Assembly (NCBI GenBank): GCA_965153355.1
Contig: OZ231126.1
Span: 86,118,001-86,182,000 of the forward strand
Length of the DNA stretch: 64,000 nucleotides
Source: Flaccisagitta enflata
Lineage: Eukaryota > Chaetognatha > Sagittoidea > Aphragmophora
Reading direction: 5' to 3'
The position numbers and the translations under genes are program-made. Of the stretch, positions 54,501 to 64,000 are shown piece by piece (position 1 is the stretch's first letter; each line of letters opens with the position of its first letter). The notes below the pieces were generated by a model. That model was not told the origin of the DNA. It did no database searches and saw nothing but the letters and a program-made list of their open reading frames with translations.

Positions 54501-55358
54501 TCCAGCTCCAAAGAAATTTTTCTTGTGATGCTTTTTGAGAAAAATCCAAAGTTGATAATTTTTCATCTTAATCTGCACTTAGAATTTATTGAGTTATTAG
54601 AAAGTCTTTTTAGATAGCATATTTGAATTCCTGATTAAAATTTCCTTTCATTTGATAGGTCACACAATATATTTTTAAAAAGTAATGAAATTTTCATTGT
54701 TTTAGCCACTGATACATTTTGTAACGGTAGCTAAAAAAATAAAAACTTTATTCTATTTCAAAAAAATATAGCGCGGCCTATCAAATGAAAGGAAATTTCA
54801 TCAGAATTCAAATCTGTAATTTAAAAATATTTTTTAAAAGCCCTGTAAATTCTGAATGCAGAATTTGATGAAATATTATCAATTTTGGACTTTTTTCAAA
54901 AGGCGCCACAAGAAAGATTTCTTTGAAGCTGGATCCTAGTTCAGGAAGTCCATCGAGATTGAAAACGAGTAAAAAATCCCGAGTACTACTCAAAACCACC
55001 TGGCGGTAGTTTGAATGGATGGTGCGCACCTGCCGCATCTGGCAGTTTGCCTGCCGCATAGCATTGCTACCCTGCTACCCTGAATCGGCACCCCAGATCT
55101 CTGGTTTACCTTTAAAGAGAGATGAAATCACAATAAAAACGGTCATTTTGGAATATAAATGTTAACCTTTATTGATGGTAAACCTCTAAAAGCGGGTCTG
55201 TTATTGCGGGGTTCCACTGTATTGCGAAATTGCCTATTTTATGTTGCATAGTGCATTGTATGACCTTTGTTGCACGTTAATCCTTAGTTGTTGACAAATT
55301 AGAGCGAACTAGTATATATCTCAAATTGTCTTCCAGGGCTGTGATCGTTTCTTACCAT
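51570..55358 (-). CDS. LZTFL1: LZTFL1 (leucine zipper transcription factor-like 1), complete
   Basis: Minus-strand exons: 55358-55356 (ATG only, donor GTAAG), 53968-53844, 53222-53054, 52801-52637, 52247-52095, 51945-51889 and 51782-51570 (stop). Joined protein begins M|DGLGLNDHHKESVVNYMRFA, contains LRQLFAQAEKWHLKLQ and ADISELENVELLEK, and ends in the coiled coil ..DLRKNLAK. This follows the known LZTFL1 sequence along its length (vertebrate N-terminus MAELGLNEHH). Role: BBSome-binding regulator of ciliary membrane-protein traffic (BBS17 in humans). Intron 1 holds a 1.16 kb TA element with a nested foldback element. The one-codon first exon is an inference from phase and homology. Start ATG lies only about 50 bases downstream of another minus-strand stop codon. 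Confidence 0.92.
52395..52520 (+). repeat. Dispersed repeat in LZTFL1 intron
   Basis: GGGGAAGAAAATCAAAGGCA with a preceding AAACGCGACG-like block recurs at 62570-62690, including TATACACCCCT. Confidence 0.6.
54057..55219. mobile_element. TA-flanked element, CAGTRGRACCCCGC ends (family F2, pogo/mariner-like), in LZTFL1 intron 1
   Basis: Left end CAGTAGGACCCCGC, right end GCGGGGTTCCACTG, TA on both sides (54055-54056, 55220-55221). 1.16 kb, no transposase ORF. Ends of this kind are typical of pogo/Tigger-like elements (family knowledge; not searched). It contains a second element at about 54400-55060. Confidence 0.82.
54400..55060. mobile_element. Foldback element nested inside the F2 element
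   Basis: Arms GCCGCACACCATCTGTTCGA...GGTTTTGAGGAGTACTC and ATGGACTTCCTGAACTAGGA TCCAGC, matched in reverse at 54925-55050. Core TTTGATAGGTCACACAATAT / ATATAGCGCGGCCTATCAAA as in the CACTATAT family. Confidence 0.78.
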
Positions 55359-55408
55359 TCTGAAATCTTTTTAGGTCTGTTTTTGTCTTTCGCCACTGCA
55401 CTCTTAAT

Positions 55409-55637
55409 TTAGATTTCGTTATCGCCAACTTCTTTTTCCAGTATCAAATGACTACTGAACTCATGTAGACCTTCGTCGCAGTATTGTGCGTATTTGTAGC
55501 GTAGTAAATACATATGATCTATCATATCAGGGCAAACCTCATCCCTTGGAATTTTCATCATATCCATGGTAACCCGCAGCAGTCTGTTGAACATGATCTC
55601 TTCGACCTTACGCGCGTTGGTCTTTTGTTTGAGTCGT
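55409..55637 (-). CDS. Unidentified protein, terminal exon
   Basis: Minus strand, acceptor CACCTAAAG| then an open 75-codon stretch: RLKQKTNARKVEEIMFNRLL, RVTMDMMKIPRDEVCPDMID, HMYLLRYKYAQYCDEGLHEF and SSHLILEKEVGDNEI, then stop. The composition (helical, balanced charges) looks genuinely coding. An ATG with an open frame upstream (55778-55608, MLLRQSVQKKREPTHPFPLE...) may be its first exon in another frame. No family recognised. It lies between LZTFL1 and EIF4B in the LZTFL1 direction, ending 50 bases before the LZTFL1 ATG. Confidence 0.5.
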
Positions 55638-55778
55638 CTTTAGGTGGATAAATGTCGTAGTATTACTACTAATGTCAGGTTCCTTATTACTAAAATAATG
55701 ATGAATAGGTCGCTCGTATTCTAAGGGGAAAGGATGAGTCGGTTCTCGCTTCTTTTGCACGGATTGGCGCAGTAACAT

Positions 55779-55843
55779 GTCGACTTTTCAGCGCGATCTC
55801 TCCGAACGCTATCGACTGTGAGACCATGCTTGTTTACTAAAAC
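55779..55843. promoter_or_regulatory. Candidate bidirectional promoter between EIF4B and the minus-strand ORF
   Basis: Only 65 bases separate the minus-strand ATG (55778-55776) and the EIF4B ATG (55844-55846). No TATA box is evident. Inference from head-to-head spacing only. Confidence 0.3.
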
Positions 55844-57030
55844 ATGGCTTCTTCAGGTGAGTCGCGTTTTGATAATTTCTCTTGAATAATACTATTTTCC
55901 TGAGTGTTGTCGCTTCAATTTGTGATTTTTACGTAGCTTCTCTTTTCAACGACCTTGTGCTGCTTGTTCTCGCACTGCTAGTTCCCGCGAGATCTCGGTC
56001 CCGACCTTTTAAAGTTCTCTTTTATCGATATTTAACCTGAATCGATTTCCAGGTTTTTACCGCAAATTTCTTTGTTGTCCACTCCTCTCTGTTTCAATCA
56101 AAGAGCTTGATTTACAAATCTGAAACATGGTTTTTTCTTGTCATTTACTTTTTTTTCGACAATAAAGAATCGGAATATTATCTCGTTGACAATATTCAGT
56201 CTTCCGATGTGTGGAAGCACCTTTATTATCCACTAATTCCAAACAAATTCCCTCTTTGTTTCTTTCTTCCTTGTTCTCTTTATCTTCCTCCCCCTTCTCT
56301 TGGCGCCCCACCCCATTTGACCCCTACCCGTCGCCTTCTTTTATTATCCCGCAGGTAAAAAAGGTAAAAAGACTAAGGGTACCACCCTTAGCCTCAACGA
56401 CTTCCTCGGCGATGAGGTCCAACAGGTCGTCGTGGCCGACTGGGCGTCGGAGATGGAAAATGTCGACATTGGAAGTTCCGATTACGACTACGGAGCGCCT
56501 AAAATCGTCATCGACCGTAAAAATTTGCCCTCGGCTCCAAGGGCGGCCAGAGGTATGGCACAATTTGACTGCAAACAAATTTTAAACCTGTTGCTTTGTC
56601 ATGAAAAGACTTGTGAGGCTTCCGGCCTAAAACCTCGATGGCGGGAATTGTTTCGGGATAAGCTTCCAGCTGCCTCCTTAGTTGTCTTTGTGACATTACC
56701 CATCTTAGCTGTGGGTAGGGGTGCTAGCGATTTTGCTGCCCCTCTCATTGTATTATCATTGAATCTGTAAACATAATCATTTCCTCGTGATTTATCATAG
56801 GCGCTGACGTGGACGAAGAGCGAGTCCCGAAGAACCCTCCTTACACGGCCTACGTGGGGAATCTTCCTTACGAAGTCTCCGAGGAGGACATCAAGAAGTT
56901 TTTCTCCAAGTTGACTGTCAAAAACGTTCGTCTGCCGAAAGACGCCGACTCTTCGCGGATGAAAGGATTCGGCTACGCCGAGTTTGCCACGAGAGACGAG
57001 CTCATCGACGCCCTCTCTATGAATAACGAG
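55844..57030 (+). CDS. EIF4B: Eukaryotic translation initiation factor 4B, first three exons (continues beyond window)
   Basis: Exons 55844-55856 (ATGGCTTCTTCAG|GTGAGT), 56355-56552 and 56801-57030, phases 1, 1 and 0. The protein begins MASSGKKGKKTKGTTLSLND FLGDE, then the acidic WASEMENVDIGS linker, NLPSAPRAARG, and an RRM: PPYTAYVGNLPYEVSEEDIK with RNP2 (YVGNLP) and RNP1 (KGFGYAEF). This is the N-terminal organisation of eIF4B, which stimulates eIF4A helicase activity and mRNA loading on the ribosome. The RRM is cut by the third intron after SMNNE. Next exons are not found in the remaining 7 kb, which is repeats. Forty bases past the exon 3 donor, a near copy of the exon end and donor occurs (CTCTCCATGAATAATGAG|GTAATT). 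Confidence 0.93.
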
Positions 57031-57159
57031 GTGAGTCAACAAACAAGCTCTCCATGAATAATGAGGTAATTGCAGTCGAACCGAAGCGGCACACCATTAT
57101 TGCCGTGCTCTGAAGAGCCTAATTTCGACCATTCAGAAAAAGCCAAAAAGGTGAGTGAG

Positions 57160-57750
57160 AAGGTAATGATGAGGAAGAAGGAAACTATAATGAGGAGGAA
57201 GAAGCCAACCGTGACAATTTGGGAGATAGACTCGATTTTGTGGAGGAAAGAAAAGAAGGGAAATGATGAGGAAGAATGAAACGATGATGAGGAAGAAGAA
57301 AACGATGATGAGGAAGAAGGAAACGATGATGAGGAAGAAGGAAACGATGATGAGGAAGAAGGAAACGATGATGAGGAAGAAGGAAACGATGAGGAAGAAG
57401 GAAACGATGATGAGGAAGGAGGAAACGATGATGAGGAAGGAGGAAACGATGATGAGGAAGGAGGAAACGATGATGAGGAAGGAGGAAACGATGATGAGGA
57501 AGGAGGAAACGATGATGAGGAAGGAAACGATGATAAGGAAGAAGGAAATGATGAAGAAGAAAATGAGGCGGAGGAGGAAGTGAATGAGGCGGAGGAAGAA
57601 GGGAATGATGAGGCGGAGGAAGAAGTGAATGATGAGGCGGAGGAAGAAGTGAATGATGAGGCGGAGGAAGAAGTGAATGATGAGGCGGAGGAAGAAGTGA
57701 ATGATGAGGCGGAGGAAGAAGTGAATGATGAGGCAGAGGAAGAAGAAATA
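57160..57750 (+). repeat. Minisatellite in EIF4B intron 3, GATGATGAGGAAGAAGGAAAC (21 bp) then 24-bp units, left part
   Basis: About 12 GATGATGAGGAAGRAGGAAA units followed by GAGGCGGAGGAAGAAGTGAA units. Asp/Glu-rich or Met/Lys/Thr ORFs result. The array is interrupted at 57751 by a nested transposon stack and resumes at 63215. Confidence 0.9.
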
Positions 57751-58189
57751 CAGACGAAAGTGAAATACAAGAAGTTAACCCCCCAAAAACTGTAGTATAG
57801 CACCCCCCTTACAGCGTCAACCACTGTATGAAGAAGAACATGAAAGATAAGGAATGGCAGCTTATATGATTACAATTAGCCTCATCAGAGCGATTTTAGA
57901 ATTTCATCCCTTTAATAGAGATATTGCTAAAAAAAAAACTAGTAAAAAATTGCATATTTAGTAAAATTTAAAAAATGATATTTTTAGCTAGTTTTTAAGC
58001 CGTGATTCTTGGCTGGGTACGAAATTCCAAAATCGCTCTGATGAGGCTAATTGTATTGATATAAGCTACCATTCCCTACCTTATATGCTGAGCCAGACTT
58101 CCTTACAGGCTTGAGAGGCTTAAGCCTAGGGCCCCGCGGTAAGGGGGCTCCCGCGGTAGAGCCCCCCAACTTAGAAAAAAAAGAGAAAT

Positions 58190-58258
<69 letters not shown>

Positions 58259-58262
58259 GAGA
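58190..58262. repeat. (AAAG)n microsatellite
   Basis: (GAAA)n on the plus strand; a TTTC/TTCT-rich tract follows at 58590-58740. Confidence 0.95.
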
Positions 58263-58967
58263 AAGACAGAGAGAGAATGACAAAACGAAACACAGAAAGA
58301 AAGAAAAACAAAAGAATAGAGGGAAAGCTCCATTGTTACAGATCAGGCGTTCATATTTTGTAAACCTTCCGAGGGGCAAAAATTTCCCCTTATAAGTTGC
58401 CGACACATATTGTCAATAGTCAATAGTCTTGTTGTAACCTCATGTGGTAAGAAGTTTCAAAATTACACAGTTAACATACATAAACTCTTCAAACCCTGTT
58501 TTGTCATGATTGACAGTTGTGGCAATCATTTGTAAAATCAATTTGAACCTATCGAGAAGTAAAAAAAATCGAAATCAGTCCAATTGTCCTTTTTCCTGTC
58601 TTTTATTCTTTTTTCTTTCCTATTTATCTTCCCTCTTTTCCTTCTTTCTTTCTTTCTTCTTTTTTCTTTCTTTCTTTCTTTCTTTTGTTCTTTTGTTTTT
58701 TTTTTTCTACTCCTGTTTTTTTTCCTTTTTTCTTCTCTCTGTACTGAAATCTGCCAACATATTTTTTCCCTTTCCGAGAGGCGGCGCTTCCCGCTTCTAC
58801 AAAATATGAACGCCTGTTACAGATAAAATATTGAGGTACCATATTTCCTCTAATTAGCGCCCCTCCTCTAATTAGCGCCCCCCCCCTTTTTTGTAAAAAA
58901 TTCTCTTCTTAGCAGTGCTTTTAATTTTATTAAGAATTGTCAAATATTCAGTAAATAATTGTGTTTT

Positions 58968-59158
58968 TAGTCGCGTGCTACGCGACTCTACACCCCGCTT
59001 TGTCGGTCCGTCTGTTGGTCCGTCCGTCGGTCACACTTCACTTTTTATGGGTTTTTGGGGTTTTTGGCATCACTGCTCCTGCCCAAATGATCTGGTTACC
59101 TCAATGATGGCCCCTGCCCACCCGCACGCGACTGGGGTAGCCGTGTATCCGGCCTTGT
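58968..59158 (-). mobile_element. Hairpin-ended module, type alpha, reverse, full length
   Basis: TTTTTAGTCGCGTGCTACGC GACTCTACACCCCGC, GGTCCGTCTGTTGGTCCGTC, CACTGCTCCTGCCCAAATGA, CCCACCCGCACGCGACTGGG and GTAGCCGTGTATCCGGCCTT. The best reference copy of the family. Confidence 0.8.
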
Positions 59159-59202
59159 TTTATTTCTCAAACTTAATAATTGAATTTTCTGTTGAAATCA
59201 TA

Positions 59203-59709
59203 CAGTAGATGTCGTCTAGACTTGGAAATACGGGGGAGCTTATAATCTGAGCATCAGTACAATGAGGGGACTGATATTTTGCTAGTGTAATGTATAGACC
59301 TTAAGGGGTTGACGATGGGGTATGGCATCCCCCTACGGCTTACCTGACAAAAAAACTTTTAGTATAAAATTTAGGATCAATCACTTTTAAGGCAGAATTT
59401 CAGCTTTATCTATTTGCTTAAGTTGCAAAACCAGCCCGGGATTCGAACCTGGAACCTTTAAAGAAATAAACCACTCGCGATAAATCTGAAGTTAAGTGAG
59501 TTAACCACTAGACCAATTTCGACAGCTGTTAAAGTGGAGCCAATATGATTTGGTATATTCAAAAGAATTTTCTTTCCACAGAGCTGCTATACCCCATCGT
59601 CAACCCTATAGGACATAAGCATTATACACACACAGTTTCATTTCACTGGCATAAATGGTAGTTATGGTATTAGGGCCCCCGTATTTCCAAGTATAGACGA
59701 CATCTACTG
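59203..59709. mobile_element. TA-flanked element, family F3, copy 2
   Basis: Ends CAGTAGATGTCGTCTAGACT and GTATAGACGACATCTACTG, TA on both sides. Contains an inner inverted pair GGGTTGACGATGGGGTAT / ATACCCCATCGTCAACCC (59298-59607) around a tRNA-like sequence. Confidence 0.82.
59427..59520 (-). other. tRNA-like sequence inside an inverted-repeat element
   Basis: Minus strand A box TGGTCTAGTGGTTAACTCAC, B box GGTTCGAATCC with a TTCGAAT T-loop and four of five paired T-stem bases (CCAGG/CCCGG). The acceptor ends do not pair and the middle is long, so it is a tRNA-derived repeat or pseudogene rather than a functional tRNA. Confidence 0.5.
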
Positions 59710-59729
59710 TATATCTATATTTTTTCCTA

Positions 59730-61840
59730 CAGTACGAGAATCAAAGAACTGGGTAACTGGAGGGAAGCCATATCTGTAAAACGGCTAGGATTCATGATCA
59801 AATTTTTTACCACAAAATGCACCTATAGGTGTACTATGTTGTTTAAGGTTTTGGAGCCATTCCAACAAATTCTTTTTTTTTTGTCCAAAAAATTTTTTTT
59901 CAGTTTTTGGCTGATTTGGACCACAAAAATTACACTAAAAAAAAATTCTTTCATGTGTATATTAGTTAGATAGTTTAACACAAATTTCATTTTTTGTTGG
60001 GGATTTTCCGCCAATTTTTGTGGCTATGGCACCCAAAACTCAAAAAACACAAAAAGTGGAATATTTCCTAAGATTTTCAATAAAATCCCTTGATTTTTGG
60101 TGTGGTAGTGGTTTTAGGATTCACTAATAAGTGTGCAAAATTTCAGCTCTTAAAATGAATTTTTGATACAGTTATGGAATTTTAAATTTTTCACAATATG
60201 CAATGTAGGACGATTTTTGGTCAAAATTTTTTTTTTCAAATAAAAAATTTTGCCAATTGTTATTTTTTGATAAAAAAAATAACAAATTATGAGTTTCTAA
60301 AAAAGATTTTGAACTAGCCCTCTTATTAAAAAAAATTTTTTCTCAAAATTTGTGAAAATGACCCATTTTTTGAAGTTGAATAAAAACTGTTCCTGTCATC
60401 TGATCATCTTCATTTTTGGTGGAGTTGTTACCTGTTATCTACCCTAACTTCACCTAAAATTTGAGCTCACTGCGACTTACGGTTGCGGAGATATTGACGT
60501 TCAAAGTTCCTTTGTCAGAGCAAAATCAGCAAAATTGGCATTTTGGCCATTTTTGAGCTTTTATAAAATTGTATTTTTTCCTTCACACACCTCCATTTTG
60601 GCTGATGTTACTCATTTTTATGCATATATTCATATTGCAGAATTTCACACTTGTCAGTCAAGCCGTTTTACAGTTATGGTGGTCCAAAGTTTCAAAAAAT
60701 GCAAATTTTTCAATAAAATCATAGGCGGAAAAATCAGCGAAAATTTTTCAAAAAAAGGTCTCCAAAGGGGGGGTCTAAAAAATTAGAAATTATTTTATTT
60801 TCCCAACTCAAAAACCCTGATGAAAACTTTTTTTTCAATTTTTTTGAAAAATTTTCACAGTAGTTTTTGTTGAAAAATTTGCATTTTTTGAAACTTTGGA
60901 CCACCATAACTGTAGAACGGCTTAACTGACAAGTGTGAAATTCTGCAATATGAATATATGCATAAAAATGAATAACTTCAGCCAAAATGGAGGTGTGTCA
61001 AGGAAAAAATACAATTTTATAAAAGCTCAAAAATGACCAAAATGCCAATTTTGCTGATTTTGCTCTGACAAAGTAACTTTGAACGTCAATATCTCCGCAA
61101 CCGTAAGTCGCAGTGAGCTCAAATTTCAGGTGAAGTTAAGGTAGATAACAGGTAACAACTCCACCAAAAATGAAGATGATCGGATGACAGGAACAGTTTT
61201 TATTAAACTTCAAAAAATGGGTCATTTTCACAAATTTTGAGAAAAAAAGGGCTTGTTCAAAATTTTTTTTAGAAACTCTTTATTTGTTATTTATCTTATC
61301 AAAAAATAACAATTGGCAAAATTTTTTATTTGAAAAAAAAAATTTTGACCAAAAAACGTCCTACATTGCATATTGTGAAAAATTTAAAATTTCATAACTG
61401 TATCAAAAATTCATTTTAAGAACTGAAATTTTGCACACTTATTAGTGAATCCTAAAACTACTACCACACCAAAAATCAAGGGATTTTGTTGAAAATCTTA
61501 GGAAATATCCCACTTTTTGTGTTTTTTGAGTTTTGGGTGCCATAGCCACAAAAATTGGCGGAAAATCCCCAACAAAAAATGAAATTTGTGTTAACGCATC
61601 TAACTAACATACATATGAAAGAATTTTTTTTTTAGTGTGATTTTTTTGGTCAAAATCAGCCAAAAACAGAAAAAAAATTTTTGGACAAAAAAAAAATGAA
61701 ATTGTTGGAATGGCTCCAAAACCTTAAACAACATAGTACACCTATAGGTGCATTTTGTGGTAAAAAATTTGATCATGAATCCTAGCCGTTTTACAGATAT
61801 GGCTTCCCTCCAGTTACCCAGTTCTTTGATTCTCGTACTG
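59730..61840. mobile_element. 2.11 kb palindromic TA element (family F1), copy 2
   Basis: Nearly identical to 48484-50621, with the same CAGTACGAG / CTCGTACTG ends and TA at 59728-59729 and 61841-61842. Differs by a 19-base tandem segment (GCAAAATTGGCATTTTTCA present once fewer) and a short deletion in a TTTTTT tract. No ORF beyond short palindrome translations. Confidence 0.92.
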
Positions 61841-62224
61841 TACCCTTAATCTTTAGTTTTATTCTGTTTTTCAGTATTTCATTCTTTGTCTGACTTGCTA
61901 TAGGGGGCGATTATTAGGAGGTAAAAGGGGCAATGTTATTTTTCAGTTTTGTAAGCGCCTTGGGCGCTAATTAGGGGAAATATGGTATCAAAAAAATTCT
62001 TTTACATTTCTATTCAAAAGGGGAACTACTGAATTTTAAAAAAATCTTTAGAAAATTTTCTTTGTTCAATCTCTTGCTTATTATGAAGTTGCAAACCATA
62101 ATCTCTCAGATTTTTTTCACAATTGAATACATTCAATATTAGAAAAAAATCTAATTACTACTCGACTAAAAAAAGCCACACCTTATTTTAGGTTGATGAA
62201 AAAGACTAAAAAAATCATTTGAAC

Positions 62225-62345
62225 TATTTTTTGTTGAATGTATCTTAAACGGTTTAGGAGCTAGAGCTTGTCAAAGCGACATTCCAATTTGTTGAATGTA
62301 TCTCAAACGGTTTAGGAGCTAGAGATTGTCAGTGACATTCTAATT
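62225..62345. repeat. Tandem duplication of about 55 bp
   Basis: TTGTTGAATGTATCTTAAAC GGTTTAGGAGCTAGAG appears twice with minor differences. Confidence 0.8.
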
Positions 62346-62809
62346 TGTAAAAATGCCAGGTCTGTATATTCTTGAGTTTTCCCCCCCTGCGGGGGGGGGG
62401 GGGGAGGGAAATTAAAAGGTCTGGAGATGGGGAAGGAAATGAAAGGGGGAAAAAAGAGAAAAAACAAAATTTACAGGAAAATAAAACTTTTTACAGTCCC
62501 AAATCATAAAACCCAATTAGTAAAACACAATTTAACACTATTTAAACCTTAACTACATAGTTTTATTGCTATATGGGAAAGAAAATCATGGATATAAAAA
62601 TGCGACGCGACGAGTTGCGGGGAAGAAAATCAAAGGCAGGGGGGGGAAGCGACACAAGACTATACACCCCTTGAAAAATGCGCATTATTCAATGGGATTG
62701 CAAATTGATAAGTGGTAACGTTTTTACTCTTTCTTATGCCATTTCTAAACGAAAAAAACTAGAATTGCCAAAGCCAAACGCCAAAAGCCAAATGAAAGAT
62801 ATTTTCAAG

Positions 62810-62875
62810 AGCTTTCTAGTTATTTATTTCTAGTTATTTATTTCTAGTTATTTATTTCTAGTTATTTATTTTAAA
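62810..62875. repeat. 14-bp repeat CTAGTTATTTATTT, four copies
   Basis: Four near-perfect units. Confidence 0.9.
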
Positions 62876-63214
62876 ATTTAATATGACTATCTGCCTTTTA
62901 AAAGTGCGGCTCTTCTATTGAGTCGAGTAGTATAATATGTTATAAACAAAAAGAAATACATACCAATGTTCTACCAAATGGGGTTTTGGTAAAGAAAGAA
63001 GGGGGCAGCAGAGGTGGAAAAGCTGAGGGAAAGAGGTAGTAGAGCCCACGGAGGGGGGGCTGGGGGGGCCCCGCGGTAGTAGTCAAGCGTAGGGCCCCGC
63101 GGAGGGTAAGTCCGGCTCAGCTTATATGTGTTTTTTTATTCAGCGGTTGAGGCTGTAGGGGGGGGTGCTACAGTTTTTGGGGGGTTAACTTCTTGTATTT
63201 CACTTTCGTCTGTA

Positions 63215-64000
63215 GATGAGGAAGAAGATGATGAGGAAGAAGAAAGATGAGGAAGAAGAAAGATGAGTAAGAAGAAAGATGATGAGGGAGAGGAATACGA
63301 TGATGAGGAAAAAAAAGATAAAGAAAATAATGAGGAAGAAGAAAAAGATGAAGAAAACGATTATAATGAGGAAGAAGAAAACGATTATAATGAGGAAGAA
63401 GAAAACGATTATGATGAGGAAGAAGAAAACGATTATGATGAGGAAGTAGAAAACTATGGGGATGAGTAAGAAGTAAACTGTGATGACGGTGAAGAAAGCG
63501 ATGATGAAGAAGAAAGCGATGATGAAGAAGAAAGCGATGATGAAGAAGAAAGCGATGATGAAGAAGAAAGCGATGATGATGAAGAAAGCGATGATGATAA
63601 AGAAAGCGATGATGATGAAGAAAGCGATGATGAAGAAGAAAGCGATGATGAAGAAGAAAGCGATGATGAAAAGAACGATGTGGATGAAGGGGACGGTGAT
63701 GGGGAGGAAGAGGGGAACGATGAGGAGAAAGAAGAAAACGGTGAGGAAAAAGAAGAAAACGGTGAGGAAGAAGTGAATGATGAAGAAAAAGAAAATACGA
63801 GGAGAGAGGAATAAGTGATTTCGTGGAAACGATGGCGTAAAAGGGAAATGAGGAAGAGGGAGATGATGAGGAGGAAGAGTGTAATGACAACGAGGAAGAC
63901 GGAAATGATGAGGGAGGTGTTGATGATTATGAGGGGGAAATTCTGATGATGATGGAAAGGAGGAAGGAGGAAATAAAGAAGGAAATGATGAGGAGGAGGG
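63215..64000 (+). repeat. GAT/GAA minisatellite in EIF4B intron 3, right part
   Basis: Units GAAGAAGAAAACGATTATGATGAG and GAAGAAAGCGATGATGAA. Same composition as 57160-57750, continuing to the window end. The Asp/Glu/Ser-rich plus frame and the His/Arg/Leu minus frame are repeat products. Confidence 0.88.

Larger units (their letters stand above)
58839..61985. mobile_element. TA-flanked element, CCATATTTCC ends (family F4), containing further insertions
   Basis: Left CCATATTTCCTCTAATTAGC and right GCTAATTAGGGGAAATATGG, TA on both sides. The left end has a short duplicate (CCTCTAATTAGCGCCC twice). Interior holds a type alpha module (58968-59158), F3 element (59203-59709) and F1 palindrome (59730-61840), leaving only about 300-500 bp of its own sequence. 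Confidence 0.82.
58088..63120. mobile_element. hAT-like non-autonomous element, 5.0 kb, 8-bp target duplication
   Basis: Termini CTGAGCCAGACTT and AAGTCCGGCTCAG (13 bp, one mismatch), subterminal GGGCCCCGCGG motifs on both sides, and direct flanks CTTATATG at 58080-58087 and 63121-63128. An 8-bp duplication is the hallmark of hAT elements. The related F5 copy at 12325-12345 lacks the insertion. No transposase frame; much of its length is later insertions. Confidence 0.85.
57751..63212. mobile_element. TA-flanked inverted-repeat element (family F5), split by a 5 kb insertion
   Basis: Ends CAGACGAAAGTGAAATACAA and TTGTATTTCACTTTCGTCTG, TA at 57749-57750 and 63213-63214. Without the internal 58088-63128 insertion it would be about 421 bp, like 12004-12384. 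It sits within the GAA/GAT minisatellite. Confidence 0.88.

Noticed and set aside
57036-57824. 262-codon Ser-rich minus-strand ORF and plus-strand acidic ORFs
   Set aside because: GAA/GAT minisatellite within EIF4B intron 3; no unique sequence except a shadow of exon-adjacent DNA.
63168-63890. 240-codon His/Arg/Leu-rich minus-strand ORF
   Set aside because: Complement of the GAT/GAA repeat.

Overview
Eukaryotic, almost certainly metazoan (invertebrate) nuclear DNA. Genes carry GT-AG introns. The recognisable proteins are an alpha-tubulin, the ciliary/BBSome regulator LZTFL1 and the translation factor eIF4B. Coding DNA is only a few percent of the window; the rest is short non-autonomous transposable elements, minisatellites and microsatellites. 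No transposase, reverse transcriptase, phage, CRISPR or bacterial operon features were seen, and I cannot assign a phylum.

Layout. The window is framed by a large inverted duplication. The left arm (1 to about 5898, still open at the window edge) reappears in reverse at about 43378-52260. Each arm carries the last exons of LZTFL1 converging tail to tail on alpha-tubulin. On the left the alpha-tubulin gene (minus strand, 7561-1956) is complete except for the start-codon exon. On the right the plus-strand copy (43692-48082) has lost its first three exons, because the duplication ends inside a repeat upstream of exon 4. The full LZTFL1 gene follows (minus, 55358-51570). Next come a short unidentified minus-strand ORF (55637-55409) and the first three exons of EIF4B (plus, 55844-57030), whose third intron runs to the window end. 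Between the arms (about 8-43 kb) are repeats plus a few orphan exon-like segments (26997-26892 and 21884-21698, minus, phase compatible).

Repeats. At least eight families of inverted-repeat elements have a TA target duplication (Tc1/mariner/pogo-like), several being nearly complete palindromes. One 5.0 kb element has an 8-bp duplication (hAT-like). These are nested many levels deep in EIF4B intron 3. A second large class is short modules of the form [GC-rich head]-[GGAC/GTCC tetranucleotide run]-[hairpin + CTAAAAA]; one has an expanded 70-bp minisatellite core. A third class centres on a GGCCCC-GAA-GGGGCC hairpin beside 20-21 bp minisatellites. Because the inverted arms provide filled and empty versions of the same locus, several insertions can be defined to the base.

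The genes do not form a pathway, although alpha-tubulin and LZTFL1 both serve cilia. The most notable points are the palindromic TA elements with proven empty sites, the nested stack, the hairpin-ended modules, the duplicated locus with a truncated tubulin and a micro-inversion, and an alpha-tubulin with a rebuilt lumenal loop lacking Lys40.
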